Shown: in pieces, positions 25,348 through 34,559 of the stretch
Numbering within the stretch: position 1 is the stretch's first letter
Layout: the number at the start of each line of letters is the position of its first letter
Assembly (NCBI RefSeq): GCF_000069785.1
Contig: NC_010530.1
Span: 800,001-864,000 of the forward strand
Direction of reading: 5' to 3'
Length of the DNA: 64,000 nt
Source of the DNA: Cupriavidus taiwanensis LMG 19424
Lineage (GTDB): Bacteria > Pseudomonadota > Gammaproteobacteria > Burkholderiales > Burkholderiaceae
Program-made: the position numbers and the translations under genes
The notes under the pieces: generated by a model
Told to the model about the DNA's origin: nothing
The model's database searches: none
Seen by the model: the letters and a program-made list of their open reading frames with translations, nothing else

Positions 25348-26451
25348 TCAGCCGCGCGCCAGCGCAGACAGCGGACCGGGCGCGGGATGCGCGCTGGCCC
25401 GCGCGTCGGCCACGCGCGCCGCGGCGTCGTCCAGTTGCGCCAGCGTGCCGGCATCGATCGCGATCTGCTGTGCGCGCGCTGCGCGGCAGGCGCGCTCGGG
25501 TTCGCCGGGCAAGTGGATGCCGTGCTGGCCGGGCTGCAGCCGCGCGCTTTTCATCCAGTCGGCGAAGGCCGCGACTTCATGCCCGAACGAGGTGCTGGTG
25601 CCCAGCCGCGCCGGATCGAACACGATCGCCAGCATGTTGTTCCAGACCGCATGCTCGTGCCGCAGCGTTTCCGGACGGATGGTATGGCCGCCCGTGACCG
25701 CGGCCCCTAGCAGCTCGCACATCACCGCCAGCACATGGCCCTTGTGCTCGCCGAAGGGCCGCAAGGCCCCCTGCGGCGTGCCGGCGGGCGGGTACATCAC
25801 GGCCGCATCGGTGGTGGGCCCGCCCTGCGCATCGAGCAGGCTGCCGGCGGCCACCGGTACGCCCTTGTTGTGGGCCACGCGCACCTTGCCCAGCGCGATG
25901 GCGCTGGTGGCAAAGTCCAGCACCAGCGGCGCCTCGCCGTCCATCGGCACGCCGATGGTGAACGGGTTGGTGCCGTAGCGCGCGTCGTAGCCACCGTGGG
26001 GCGCAACGATCGGCTTGGACAGCACGTTGACGAAGTGGATCGAGATCATGCCCGCGGCCGTGGCCTGCTCGGCCCAGTGGCCGACCCGCCCGAGGTGGTG
26101 CGACTGTCGCAGCCCCATCACGCAGACACCGTGCTCGCGCGCGCGGGCAATGGCCATCTCCATGGCTTGCGCCGTCACCGCCTGCCCCATGCCGCGGTTG
26201 CCGTCCAGGCTGAGCAGGCTGCCGGCGTCCTGCAGCACGCTGACCCGCTGGTTCAGCTGCAGCTCGTTCGCCTGCCACGCCAGCACATAGCGCGGGATCA
26301 TGCCAACGCCGTGGGAGTCATGTCCGCTCAGGTTGGCGCCGACCAGGTGGTCGGCCGTCAGTTGCGCTTCCTGTGCGGTGCTGCCGGCGGCAAGCCAGAG
26401 ATCGGTCACCCACTGGTGCAGCGCGCGGGTGGGAATGCGGGATTCGCTCAT
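25348..26451 (-). CDS. Ldh-family (malate/L-lactate type) NAD(P)-dependent oxidoreductase
   Basis: 367 residues of the LDH2/MDG2 family, unrelated to classical lactate dehydrogenase. Signature NLSGHDSHGVGMIPRYVLAW near residue 44 holds the catalytic His; also MGLRQSHHLGRVGHWAEQAT, GTNPFTIGVP and GEHKGHVLAVMCELLGAAVT. Members act on ureidoglycolate, sulfolactate, malate or imino acids. Start MSESRIPT is used because the preceding codons overlap a terminator. The gene lies between the GlxR-like reductase and an SOS-boxed small gene; co-transcription with the former is plausible (73 bp apart). Confidence 0.9.
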   Translation of the reverse strand: MSESRIPTRALHQWVTDLWLAAGSTAQEAQLTADHLVGANLSGHDSHGVGMIPRYVLAWQANELQLNQRVSVLQDAGSLLSLDGNRGMGQAVTAQAMEMAIARAREHGVCVMGLRQSHHLGRVGHWAEQATAAGMISIHFVNVLSKPIVAPHGGYDARYGTNPFTIGVPMDGEAPLVLDFATSAIALGKVRVAHNKGVPVAAGSLLDAQGGPTTDAAVMYPPAGTPQGALRPFGEHKGHVLAVMCELLGAAVTGGHTIRPETLRHEHAVWNNMLAIVFDPARLGTSTSFGHEVAAFADWMKSARLQPGQHGIHLPGEPERACRAARAQQIAIDAGTLAQLDDAAARVADARASAHPAPGPLSALARG

Positions 26452-26486
26452 GTCGGCCTTGTAGGAATGGATACGCTGCGGAGCAA

Positions 26487-26520
26487 AAAGCCCCGTGCCG
26501 TGTGACGGCAACGGGGCTTT
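26487..26520 (-). terminator. Rho-independent terminator after the SOS-boxed gene
   Basis: Strong hairpin AAAGCCCCGTGCCG / CGGCAACGGGGCTTT with a short loop. On the minus strand it ends in TTTTT. It separates the 94-residue gene from the Ldh-family gene. Confidence 0.8.
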
Positions 26521-26576
26521 CATGATACGTCCGGCGCCCGCGCTCTGGCCACGCGCGGCCGGTGATCGGCCACTGT

Positions 26577-26861
26577 CTACTGCCGCGGCGCTTCGTGGGA
26601 CGGGGCCTTTGCCAGGATTTCGCGGATGCGGGCCAGGTAGGTGTCGCCGACCGCGCGGTGCATGCGCGCCGTCTCGGCGGCGAACTGGCGCCGGCTGGGC
26701 GGGCGGATGCCCAGGCTGCGGCAGATCGTGGACAGATAGGGCTTGCGCGGACCAGCCAGGCGCTGCGCCACGCTCTGCAGCGCGGCGTCGCCAATGCGGC
26801 CGCGCAGCCAGGCAAGTACCTGGCGGTCATAGTCGTTTTGCACGCGGATCAGGTGTTCCAT
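26577..26861 (-). CDS. Uncharacterised 94-residue protein under a LexA box
   Basis: Begins MEHLIRVQNDYDRQVLAWLR; the ATG at 26861 follows GGAG by 7 nt, while an upstream in-frame ATG at 26885 has none. Mostly helical and basic: GRIGDAALQSVAQRLAGPRK, PYLSTICRSLGIRPPSRRQF, AVGDTYLARIREILAKAPS. No membrane segment, signal peptide or known motif. Its promoter region holds a near-consensus SOS box (26891-26910) and a terminator follows, so it is an independent damage-inducible unit. It could be a small checkpoint or repair accessory protein; no homologue is recognised. Confidence 0.8.
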   Translation of the reverse strand: MEHLIRVQNDYDRQVLAWLRGRIGDAALQSVAQRLAGPRKPYLSTICRSLGIRPPSRRQFAAETARMHRAVGDTYLARIREILAKAPSHEAPRQ

Positions 26862-26890
26862 GCCGGGACTCCACTGTTCATCCATACAGG

Positions 26891-26910
26891 TACTGTAAAT
26901 ATATACAGTA
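26891..26910. promoter_or_regulatory. LexA-binding SOS box
   Basis: TACTGTAAATATATACAGTA matches CTGT-N8-ACAG exactly and differs at one position from the ideal E. coli box (TACTGTATATATATACAGTA). It lies 30 bp upstream of the start of the 94-residue gene and is the only such box I found in the window. Confidence 0.88.
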
Positions 26911-26964
26911 TTCGGCTGGAGGCAAGAAAAATCCGGCCCGACAGGGTACGACGCCCGGCTGCCG

Positions 26965-27720
26965 TTATGTGTGGGTCGCGTTCAGAGGATGCCTGGTGCC
27001 AGTGCCGTCGCCCGATACCAGCGGCAGCACCGCATCGCGCTTCTCCAGCAGGTGGCGCTTCAGCACTGCCGCGAGCCGCTTGCCGTCGCGGGATTCCAGG
27101 GCCCGGATCATCTCTTCATGGTCTTCGACTGCCTCGTCCCATTTGCCGCTTTGCTGGTTGGAGCGAAAGCGCAGGGCCTGCAGGCGGCGGTTGATCGACT
27201 GGTAGGTATGGCGCAGCGCCCCGTTGCGTGCGGCTTCGTTGATGCGGTCGTGGATCTCCTGGTTGCGGCTGTAGTAGCCCGGCAAGTCGTTTTGGGCGCG
27301 ACAGGCCAGCATCGCATAGTGCAGCGCCTTGATCTGCGCAAGTTCCGCCGCGGTGATGCGCTCGCAGGCCAGTTCGCCGGAAAACGCCTCCAGCCCGCTC
27401 ATCAGCTCGAAGCTCTCCCTGACTTCGGCCTCGCTCATGCGCGAGATGCTCGCGCCGCGGTTGGGCAACAGGTCGATCAGGCCCTCTGCCGCCAGTACCT
27501 TGAGCGCCTCGCGCAGCGGCGTGCGCGAGATGCCGAGGGTCTCGCACAGCTCGCGTTCATTGAGCTTGGTGCCCGGCGCGAATATGCCTTCGACGATGAA
27601 CTGGCGCAGGTGCTCGACCACGGTGTCATGCAGGCGCGGGCGTTCCAGGCGCGGCAGCGATGGCGGTGGAACGTGCTGGGCAACGCCTGCCGCCTGATCA
27701 TCGCTATCTGATTTTTGCAT
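26965..27720 (-). CDS. GntR-family regulator, FCD subfamily
   Basis: 251 residues. DNA-binding domain at residues about 30-95 (HDTVVEHLRQFIVEGIFAPG, LNERELCETLGISRTPLREA, AAEGLIDLLPNRGASISRM). An all-helical FCD ligand domain follows (105-230), with the metal-binding residues suggested by NQEIHDRINEAARN and DHEEMIRALESRD. FCD regulators respond to small organic acids. It is divergent from the aminotransferase/oxidoreductase/Tct operon, and a TTGCATTCAA box lies at both its own start codon and the operon promoter, so it is the probable local regulator. Confidence 0.92.
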   Translation of the reverse strand: MQKSDSDDQAAGVAQHVPPPSLPRLERPRLHDTVVEHLRQFIVEGIFAPGTKLNERELCETLGISRTPLREALKVLAAEGLIDLLPNRGASISRMSEAEVRESFELMSGLEAFSGELACERITAAELAQIKALHYAMLACRAQNDLPGYYSRNQEIHDRINEAARNGALRHTYQSINRRLQALRFRSNQQSGKWDEAVEDHEEMIRALESRDGKRLAAVLKRHLLEKRDAVLPLVSGDGTGTRHPLNATHT

Positions 27721-27815
27721 TCAATATCCTTATCTACTTGGCGCGGATTCTACTGCATCTTGCTTCGTGCCTCCAAAACTCGGGTTAACCATCACAAATT
27801 TCCATAAATCTCGCC

Positions 27816-27857
27816 TTGGACCCCACCGATCGCTCTGCTATAGTCGATTGCATTCAA
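27816..27857 (+). promoter_or_regulatory. Sigma70-type promoter with downstream operator
   Basis: -35 TTGGAC (27816-27821), 17-bp spacer, -10 TATAGT (27839-27844). The box TTGCATTCAA (27848-27857, TTG-N4-CAA dyad) sits at the likely start site. A second copy, TTGCATTCAA at 27716-27725, overlaps the GntR start codon. This fits repression of the operon and autoregulation. Confidence 0.62.
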
Positions 27858-27889
27858 AATTCATAAAACAACAAGGAGGCGCGATTTCC

Positions 27890-29110
27890 ATGGTTCACCT
27901 CGATTTCCATCCCTCTGGCCGCCACTTCCTGCAGATCCCGGGCCCGAGCCCGGTGCCGGACCGCATCCTGCGCGCGATGAGCTATCCGACCATTGACCAC
28001 CGTGGCCCGGAGTTCGGCGCACTCGGCCGCAAGGTGCTGGCGGGCATCAAGGAAATCTTCAAGACCCGGCACCCGGTGATCATCTATCCGGCGTCGGGCA
28101 CCGGTGCCTGGGAAGCGGCGCTGACCAACACGCTCAGTCCGGGCGACCACGTGCTGATGTTCGAGACCGGGCATTTCGCAACCTTGTGGAAGAAGATGGC
28201 CGAGGCCCTGGGCCTGCGGCCGGAGTTCCTGGGCCTGCCCGGCATCGAGGGCTGGCGCCGCGGCGTGCAGGCCGACATGATCGAGGCGCGCCTGCGCGAG
28301 GACAGCGGCCATGCGATACGCGCGGTCTGCGTGGTGCACAACGAGACCTCGACGGGCGTGACCTCGGATATCGCCGCGGTGCGCCGGGCCATCGATGCCG
28401 CCGGGCACCCGGCGCTGCTGCTGGTGGACACGATCTCCGGGCTGGGTTCGGCCGACTACCGCCATGACGAGTGGGGCGTCGACGTGACCGTGTCCGGCTC
28501 GCAGAAGGGCCTGATGCTGCCGCCGGGCATCAGCTTCAACGCGCTGTCGCCCAAGGCAATCGCCGCCAGCCAGCACGCCCGGCTGCCGCGCGCGTTCTGG
28601 GGCTGGGCCGAGATCATCGAATCGAACAAGAACGGCTACTGGCCGTACACGCCCAACACCAACCTGCTGTACGGCCTGTCCGAGGCGCTCGACATGATCC
28701 TGGGCGAGGGCCTGGAGCAGGTCTTCGCCCGCCACCAGCGGCTGGCGGAGGCGACGCGCCAGGCCGTCCGCGCGTGGGGCCTGGAGATCCAGTGCGCGGA
28801 CCCCGCGGTGTACAGCCCGGTGCTGACCGGCGTGATGATGCCCGACGGCGTCGACGCGGATGCGGTGCGCAAGCTGATCTATGAGCGTTTCGACATGTCG
28901 CTGGGGCAGGCGCTGGGCAAGATGCGCGGCCGCATGTTCCGCATCGGCCATCTCGGCGATTGCAATGACCTGACCCTGATGGCCACGCTCGCCGGTTGCG
29001 AGATGGGGCTGAAACTGGCGGGCGTGCCGCTCGCCGGCAGCGGCGTGACCGCGGCGATGGCCTCGCTCGCTGCGCACGCCGACAAGCCGGTGCTCAAGGC
29101 CGCCGCCTGA
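27890..29110 (+). CDS. Class V aminotransferase, serine-glyoxylate type
   Basis: 406 residues from MVHLDFHPSGRHFLQIPGPS; AAGGAGG lies about 10 nt upstream. PLP-binding Lys206 is in TVSGSQKGLMLPPG. Family marks: MSYPTIDHRGPEFGALG, YPASGTGAWEAALTNTLSPG, FRIGHLGDCNDL. Enzymes of this group use glyoxylate as amino acceptor (serine-glyoxylate or aspartate-glyoxylate transaminase, BhcA-like) and make glycine. First gene of the operon. A DSD1-like aldolase downstream suggests linkage to glyoxylate/glycine or beta-hydroxyaspartate chemistry; the exact amino donor is unresolved. Confidence 0.9.
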   Translation: MVHLDFHPSGRHFLQIPGPSPVPDRILRAMSYPTIDHRGPEFGALGRKVLAGIKEIFKTRHPVIIYPASGTGAWEAALTNTLSPGDHVLMFETGHFATLWKKMAEALGLRPEFLGLPGIEGWRRGVQADMIEARLREDSGHAIRAVCVVHNETSTGVTSDIAAVRRAIDAAGHPALLLVDTISGLGSADYRHDEWGVDVTVSGSQKGLMLPPGISFNALSPKAIAASQHARLPRAFWGWAEIIESNKNGYWPYTPNTNLLYGLSEALDMILGEGLEQVFARHQRLAEATRQAVRAWGLEIQCADPAVYSPVLTGVMMPDGVDADAVRKLIYERFDMSLGQALGKMRGRMFRIGHLGDCNDLTLMATLAGCEMGLKLAGVPLAGSGVTAAMASLAAHADKPVLKAAA

Positions 29111-29246
29111 GCGAAGCGGATCGGGCCGCGCAGGTCAGGCAGGCGCGCCTCGGTCCGCCGCCTGGCTTTCCTGCCGGAGCATCACCACGACATGCGCCCA
29201 CCGCAGGCGGCCGCATGCATCGCCGTGGGCGCGCAGCCCTTGTTTC

Positions 29247-32200
29247 TTGCATGCCATGAACATGACTTCGTCCTCCCTGCTGGTCAAGCCGATCCACCTG
29301 GTGCCCGCGCAGCAGCGGCCCACCTCGCCGCTCTCGGCGCTGCTGCGCAAGGAATTGCGCGGCGACGTGCTGTTCGACCGCGCCGCGCGCGGCCGCTATG
29401 CCACCGACGCCTCGATCTACCAGATCATGCCCGTCGGCGTGGTGGTGCCGCGCGACCAGGCCGACCTGGTGCGCGCGCTAGACATCGCCCGCGACCAGCG
29501 CGTGCCGGTGCTGGCCCGCGGCGCCGGCACCAGCCAGTGCGGGCAGACCGTGGGCGAGGCGCTGGTCATCGATACCAGCAAGTGGCTCAACAACGTGGTC
29601 GCCTTCGATGCCGGCGCGCGCACGGTGACGGTGGAGCCCGGCATCGTGCTGGACCACCTGAACGCCTGGCTCAGGCCGCACGGGCTGTGGTTCCCGGTGG
29701 ACGTTTCCACGGGGGCGCAATGCACCATCGGCGGCATGGCCGGCAACAACTCTTGCGGCTCGCGCTCGATCGCCTACGGCAACATGGTGCATAACGTGCT
29801 GGCGATCGACGCGGTGCTGGCGGATGGCAGCGATTGCCACTTCGGTTCGCTGGCGCAGCCGGTCGCGGCCGGGCGGGCCGAGGGTATTCTGCACGGGCTG
29901 CGGCGCATCGCCACGCGCGAGCGCGGCGAGATCGCCGAGCGCATGCCCAAGGTGCTGCGCCGCGTGGCCGGCTACAACATCGACCTGTTCGACTGCCAGA
30001 ACCCGCGCGCCTATACCGACGACGGCCACGCCAACCTGGCGCATATCCTGGTCGGTTCCGAAGGCACGCTGGCCTGCAGCCGCCAGCTCACGCTGAAGCT
30101 GGCGCCGCTGCCGGCGCACAAGGTGCTGGGCGTGGTCAACTTCCCTACGTTCTACCAGGCGATGGACCTGACCCAGCATATCGTCACGCTGCAACCGGTG
30201 GCGGTGGAACTGGTCGACCGCACCATGATCGACCTGTCGATGGAAAACCCCGCCTTCCGTCCGGTGGTCGAGCGCGCGCTGGCCGGCGATCCGCAGGCCA
30301 TCCTGCTGGTGGAATTCGCCGGCGACGACCGGCAGGCCCTGCTTGCGCAGCTGGACCGGCTTGCCGAACTGATGGCCGACCTGGGCCTGCCGGGGTCGGT
30401 GGTGAAGATGCCGGAAGAGAAGGCGCAGAAGGCCCTGTGGGACGTGCGCAAGGCGGGCCTGAACATCATGATGAGCATGAAGGGCGACGGCAAGCCGGTC
30501 TCGTTCATCGAAGACTGCGCGGTGCCGCTCGAGCACCTGGCCGAATACACCCGCCGGCTCACCGAGGTCTTCCACAAGCACGAGACCGAGGGCACCTGGT
30601 ACGCCCACGCCAGCGTCGGCACGCTGCACGTGCGGCCGATCCTGGACATGCGCCGCGATGGCGCGCTGCGCATGCGCGAGATCGCGGAAGAGGCGGCCGA
30701 GCTGGTGCGCGAGTACAAGGGCGCGTATTCCGGCGAGCACGGCGACGGCCTGTGCCGCGGCGAATGGGTGGCCTGGCAATACGGTCCGCGCATCAACGCC
30801 GCGTTCAGCGAGATCAAGGCGCTGTTCGATCCCGACAACCGCTTCAACCCCGACAAGATCGTGCGCCCGCCACGCATGGATGCGCGCGAGAATTTCCGCT
30901 TCGCGCCCGGCTACGCCGCGTTGCCGCTGACCCCTGCGCTGGACTGGTCGGCATGGAACGTGCGGCGCGACCCGATGACCGGCGCCGAGACCGCGCCGGG
31001 CACGGGCAACGATAGCGCCACGCATGGCCTCGCGTCGGCGGTGGAGATGTGCAACAACAACGGCCACTGCCGCAAGTTCGACGCCGGCACCATGTGCCCC
31101 AGCTATCGCGTGACCAAGGACGAGCAGCACGTGACGCGCGGCCGCGCCAACACGCTGCGGCTGGCGGTGACCGGGCAGCTCGGCACGGACGGGCTGGCCA
31201 GTGCCGAAGTCAAGGAGGCACTGGACCTTTGCGTCTCATGCAAGGGCTGCAAGCGCGACTGCCCGACCGGCGTCGACATGGCGAAGTTCAAGATCGAGGC
31301 GCGGCACGCATGGACTCGCCGGCACGGCATCAGCCTGCGCGAGCGCATGGTCGCATTCCTGCCGCGCTATGCGCCGGCGCCGAGCCGCGTGCCGGGGCTG
31401 CTGGCGCTGGCCGACAGGCTGCCCGGGGTGTCCGGCTGGATCAAGCGCGCGCTGGGGTTTGCCCCGCAGCGGTCGCTGCCGCGCTTCACCGCGCCGTTTC
31501 TGGCGGGCCGCCGCAGCACCGCCACCGCTGCCGGCAGCAAGGCCGATGGCCGCGAAGTGCTGCTCTTCGTCGATACCTTCAGCAACTACATGGAGCCCGA
31601 CAATGCGCGCGCCGCGCAGGCCGTGCTGGAAGCCGCGGGCTATACGGTGCACTTCAACACACGCGCAGGCGAACGTCCGCTGTGCTGCGGCCGGACTTTC
31701 CTGGCCGCGGGCCTGGTCGACCAGGCGAAGGCCGAGGCGCGGCGCCTGCTCGATACGCTGCGCCCGTTCGTCGAGCGCGGCGTGCCGGTGGTCGGCCTGG
31801 AGCCGTCGTGCCTGCTGTCGCTGCGCGACGAATTCCTGGGCTATGGCTATGGCGACGAGGCGCGCCAGCTCGCCAGCCTGTCGTTCCTGTTCGAGGAATT
31901 CCTGGTGCGCGAGCGCCAGGCGGGCCGGCTGGCGTTGCCGCTGCGGCCGCTGCAGGTCTCCGAGGCCATCGTCCACGGGCACTGCCACCAGAAGGCGTTC
32001 GATGCCTTCACACCCGTGCAGACCGTGCTCGGGTGGATTCCGGGCCTGAAGGTGGCGCCGGTGGAATCTTCATGCTGCGGCATGGCCGGCAGCTTCGGCT
32101 ACGAGGCCGAGCATTTCGAAGCATCGCAGGCGATGGCCGAGCTGTCGCTGCTGCCGGCGGTGCGGCGGCGCGCCGGCGATGCCATCGTGGTCGCGGACGG

Positions 32201-32300
32201 CACCAGCTGCCGCCACCAGATCCGCGACGGCGCGCAGGCCGAGCCGATGCATGTGGCAAGAGTGCTGGCGATGGCGCTGGAGGGCGGCAACCATGACTGA
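29247..32300 (+). CDS. FAD/Fe-S/CCG-domain D-2-hydroxyacid oxidoreductase (YdiJ-like)
   Basis: 1017 residues, the size of YdiJ. N-terminal FAD domain (VPVLARGAGTSQCGQTVGEA, FPVDVSTGAQCTIGGMAGNN), then a flavin-oxidase C-domain (GTWYAHASVGTLHVRPILDM, YSGEHGDGLCRGEW). Two ferredoxin-type clusters lie near residues 600-680 (CNNNGHCRKFDAGTMCPSYR and CVSCKGCKRDCP), and CCG motifs follow (RPLCCGRTFLAAG, SSCCGMAGSFGYEAEHFEAS). It most likely oxidises a D-2-hydroxyacid (D-lactate, glycolate or 2-hydroxyglutarate) and passes electrons to the quinone pool. The start is ambiguous (29247, 29256 or 29262). Confidence 0.9.
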   Translation: MHAMNMTSSSLLVKPIHLVPAQQRPTSPLSALLRKELRGDVLFDRAARGRYATDASIYQIMPVGVVVPRDQADLVRALDIARDQRVPVLARGAGTSQCGQTVGEALVIDTSKWLNNVVAFDAGARTVTVEPGIVLDHLNAWLRPHGLWFPVDVSTGAQCTIGGMAGNNSCGSRSIAYGNMVHNVLAIDAVLADGSDCHFGSLAQPVAAGRAEGILHGLRRIATRERGEIAERMPKVLRRVAGYNIDLFDCQNPRAYTDDGHANLAHILVGSEGTLACSRQLTLKLAPLPAHKVLGVVNFPTFYQAMDLTQHIVTLQPVAVELVDRTMIDLSMENPAFRPVVERALAGDPQAILLVEFAGDDRQALLAQLDRLAELMADLGLPGSVVKMPEEKAQKALWDVRKAGLNIMMSMKGDGKPVSFIEDCAVPLEHLAEYTRRLTEVFHKHETEGTWYAHASVGTLHVRPILDMRRDGALRMREIAEEAAELVREYKGAYSGEHGDGLCRGEWVAWQYGPRINAAFSEIKALFDPDNRFNPDKIVRPPRMDARENFRFAPGYAALPLTPALDWSAWNVRRDPMTGAETAPGTGNDSATHGLASAVEMCNNNGHCRKFDAGTMCPSYRVTKDEQHVTRGRANTLRLAVTGQLGTDGLASAEVKEALDLCVSCKGCKRDCPTGVDMAKFKIEARHAWTRRHGISLRERMVAFLPRYAPAPSRVPGLLALADRLPGVSGWIKRALGFAPQRSLPRFTAPFLAGRRSTATAAGSKADGREVLLFVDTFSNYMEPDNARAAQAVLEAAGYTVHFNTRAGERPLCCGRTFLAAGLVDQAKAEARRLLDTLRPFVERGVPVVGLEPSCLLSLRDEFLGYGYGDEARQLASLSFLFEEFLVRERQAGRLALPLRPLQVSEAIVHGHCHQKAFDAFTPVQTVLGWIPGLKVAPVESSCCGMAGSFGYEAEHFEASQAMAELSLLPAVRRRAGDAIVVADGTSCRHQIRDGAQAEPMHVARVLAMALEGGNHD

Positions 32301-33459
32301 ACCGATGCGCACGCCCTTGCCGGACCGTGCCAGCCTGCATCCGCCGGCAGCGGCAAACGTGGGCGACCGCGTCGAAGACGTGGGCACGCCGGCCCTACTG
32401 GTCGACCTCGATGCCTTCGACCATAACGTGGCCGGGATGCAGGCGCTGGCCGATGCCGCCGCCGTGGCGCTGCGCCCGCATGCCAAGGCGCACAAGTCCG
32501 TCGCGATCGCACAGCGGCAGATTGCCGCCGGCGCCGTGGGTGTCTGCTGCCAGAAGCTCAGCGAGGCCTATCCGTTTGCCGCCGCCGGCATTGCCAGCAT
32601 CCACATCAGCAACGAGTTCGTCGGTGCCGACAAGCTGGCGATGGCGGTGGAACTGGCCCGGCATGTGGACCTGAGCGTGTGCGTGGACGACGTGCGCCAG
32701 GTAGCCGCGATCGCCGCCGCCGCGGCGGCCGGCGGGGTGCGCATCACCGTGCTGGCGGAAGCCGATATCGGGCAGGGGCGCTGCGGCGTCGACAGCCCCG
32801 AAGCGTTGAGCCGGCTCGCCGATGCCATCGGCGAGGCGCCGTCGCTGCGCTTCGGCGGGCTGCAGGCGTATCACGGCGGCGCCCAGCACCTGGCGCACTG
32901 GACCCAGCGCCGCGACGCGGCCCGGCGCGCCGCCGAACAGGCGGACGCCTATGTGCGGCACCTGCGTGCCCGCGGCATCGCCTGCCGCGTGGTGACCGGC
33001 GGCGGCAGCGGCACCGCGGAGTTCGATTGCGAGAGCGGCGTCTATACCGAGATCCAGCCCGGCAGCTACGTGTTCCTGGACGGCCACTACGGCGCCAGCG
33101 AGTGGACGGGGCGCTTCCGGCCCCGGCATGGCCTGTTCCTTTCGACCACGGTGATGAGCACCGCGCGCGCCGGCGTGGCGGTGTGCGATGCGGGCCTGAA
33201 GTCGCTCGCGGTGGATTCCGGGCTGCCGCGCCTGTGGTCCGGCCCGGGCAGCGAGTGGCTGCGCTATGTCGCGGCCAACGACGAGCACGGCGTGCTGCAG
33301 GTGCTGGACGAAGACTCGCGCGCATTGCTGGGCAGCAAGCTATGGCTGGTGCCCGGCCACTGTGATCCCACCGCAAACCTGCACGCGCAATACGTGTGCT
33401 GCCGCGACGGGCATGTGACCGAGCTGTGGGACATCGCGGCGCGTGGACTGAGCCGCTGA
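32293..33459 (+). CDS. DSD1-like PLP enzyme (D-threonine / 3-hydroxyaspartate aldolase or D-serine dehydratase family)
   Basis: 388 residues, fold-type III PLP enzyme. The alanine racemase-like barrel starts at about residue 30 (DVGTPALLVDLDAFDHNVAG). PLP lysine is in LRPHAKAHKSVAIA (near residue 60). RITVLAEADIGQGRCGV and VVTGGGSGTAEFDCESGV are barrel and phosphate-loop parts. The C-terminal domain ends in VPGHCDPTANLHAQYVCCRD, whose His and Cys are the divalent-metal ligands of this family. It overlaps the oxidoreductase gene by 8 bp. Substrates known in the family are D-threonine, D-serine and 3-hydroxyaspartate; glyoxylate-forming activity would suit the operon. Confidence 0.88.
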   Translation: MTEPMRTPLPDRASLHPPAAANVGDRVEDVGTPALLVDLDAFDHNVAGMQALADAAAVALRPHAKAHKSVAIAQRQIAAGAVGVCCQKLSEAYPFAAAGIASIHISNEFVGADKLAMAVELARHVDLSVCVDDVRQVAAIAAAAAAGGVRITVLAEADIGQGRCGVDSPEALSRLADAIGEAPSLRFGGLQAYHGGAQHLAHWTQRRDAARRAAEQADAYVRHLRARGIACRVVTGGGSGTAEFDCESGVYTEIQPGSYVFLDGHYGASEWTGRFRPRHGLFLSTTVMSTARAGVAVCDAGLKSLAVDSGLPRLWSGPGSEWLRYVAANDEHGVLQVLDEDSRALLGSKLWLVPGHCDPTANLHAQYVCCRDGHVTELWDIAARGLSR

Positions 33460-33541
33460 TGCCGCGCGGCAGCGCAGGAAAACGAAGAGAGAAAAGCCGC
33501 AACAAGCGGCACCGGGTAGTCAAAGCCAAAGGAGACCAACG

Positions 33542-34537
33542 ATGCAACGCAACACAGTCAGGAAGACCCTGGCGGCCGTGGTGGGTGCCACGGCCTGCCT
33601 GAGCGCATGGGCATGGGAGCCGGCCAAGCCGGTCGAGATCGTGGTACCGTTCGGCGCCGGTGGCGCCTCGGACCAGATGGCGCGGTCGATCCAGGGGATC
33701 ATCGCCAGGCACAAGCTGATGAGCCAGCCCGTGATCGTGCTGAACAAGGCGGGCGCCAGCGGTGCTGAAGGGCTGATGGATACCAAGGCCTCGCAGGGCA
33801 ATCCGCACAAGCTGCTGGTGGCCTCGTCGGCGCTGTACACGGTGCCGATGGTCAGCCACCTGCCGTTTAGCTGGCGCGACCTGACGCCGGTGGCGATGAT
33901 CGCGCAGGACGAGTTCGTGCTGTGGACCAATGCCGCGGCCCCGTACAAGACCGTGGCGCAGTTCATCGATGCCTCCAAAGCGAGCGCGGGCAAGATCAAG
34001 GTCGGCGGCACCAGCTCCAAGCGCGAAGACCAGATCATCAGCGCGCTGGTGCAGAAGAAGACCGGCACCCGCTTTATCTACGTGCCGTACAAGGGCGGTG
34101 GCGAGGCCGCGACGCAGCTGTCGGGCCAGCATATCGACGCCAACGTGAACAACCCGTCCGAATCGATCGGCCAGTGGCGCGCCGGCGAGCATCGCGCGCT
34201 GTGCGTGTTCGCGCCGGAACGCATGGCCTACAACGCCAAGGTCACGCAGACCCAGAGCTGGCATGACGTGCCGACCTGCAAGGAGCAGGGCCTCGACGTG
34301 CAATACCAGATGCTGCGCGTATTCATGATGCCGGGCGGCGTGACGCCGGAGCAGCAGAAGTACTACGTGGACCTGATGCAGAAGATCGTGGCCACCCCCG
34401 AGTGGAAGGAATACCTGGAGAAGAACGCGCTGAAGAACGAGTTCCTGACCGGCAAGGCCCTGACCGATTTCCTGGCGCGCGACGAAGCCGCGCACCGCGA
34501 CATCATCAAGGAGGCGGGCTTCGTCGCCGCGCGCTGA
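33542..34537 (+). CDS. tctC: Tripartite tricarboxylate transporter binding protein TctC
   Basis: 331 residues with a signal peptide (KTLAAVVGATACLSAWAW) and a Bug core (EPAKPVEIVVPFGAGGASDQ, VVLNKAGASGAEGLMD in the variant form VIVLNKAGASG). It is the periplasmic receptor of the TctCBA system encoded with tctB and tctA downstream. AAGGAG precedes the ATG. A 22-bp perfect hairpin follows the gene and may raise its expression relative to the permease. The ligand, probably a di- or tricarboxylate or a hydroxy/amino dicarboxylate, is inferred from operon context only. Confidence 0.92.
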   Translation: MQRNTVRKTLAAVVGATACLSAWAWEPAKPVEIVVPFGAGGASDQMARSIQGIIARHKLMSQPVIVLNKAGASGAEGLMDTKASQGNPHKLLVASSALYTVPMVSHLPFSWRDLTPVAMIAQDEFVLWTNAAAPYKTVAQFIDASKASAGKIKVGGTSSKREDQIISALVQKKTGTRFIYVPYKGGGEAATQLSGQHIDANVNNPSESIGQWRAGEHRALCVFAPERMAYNAKVTQTQSWHDVPTCKEQGLDVQYQMLRVFMMPGGVTPEQQKYYVDLMQKIVATPEWKEYLEKNALKNEFLTGKALTDFLARDEAAHRDIIKEAGFVAAR

Positions 34538-34559
34538 CGCTGGCAACGGATCACCAACG

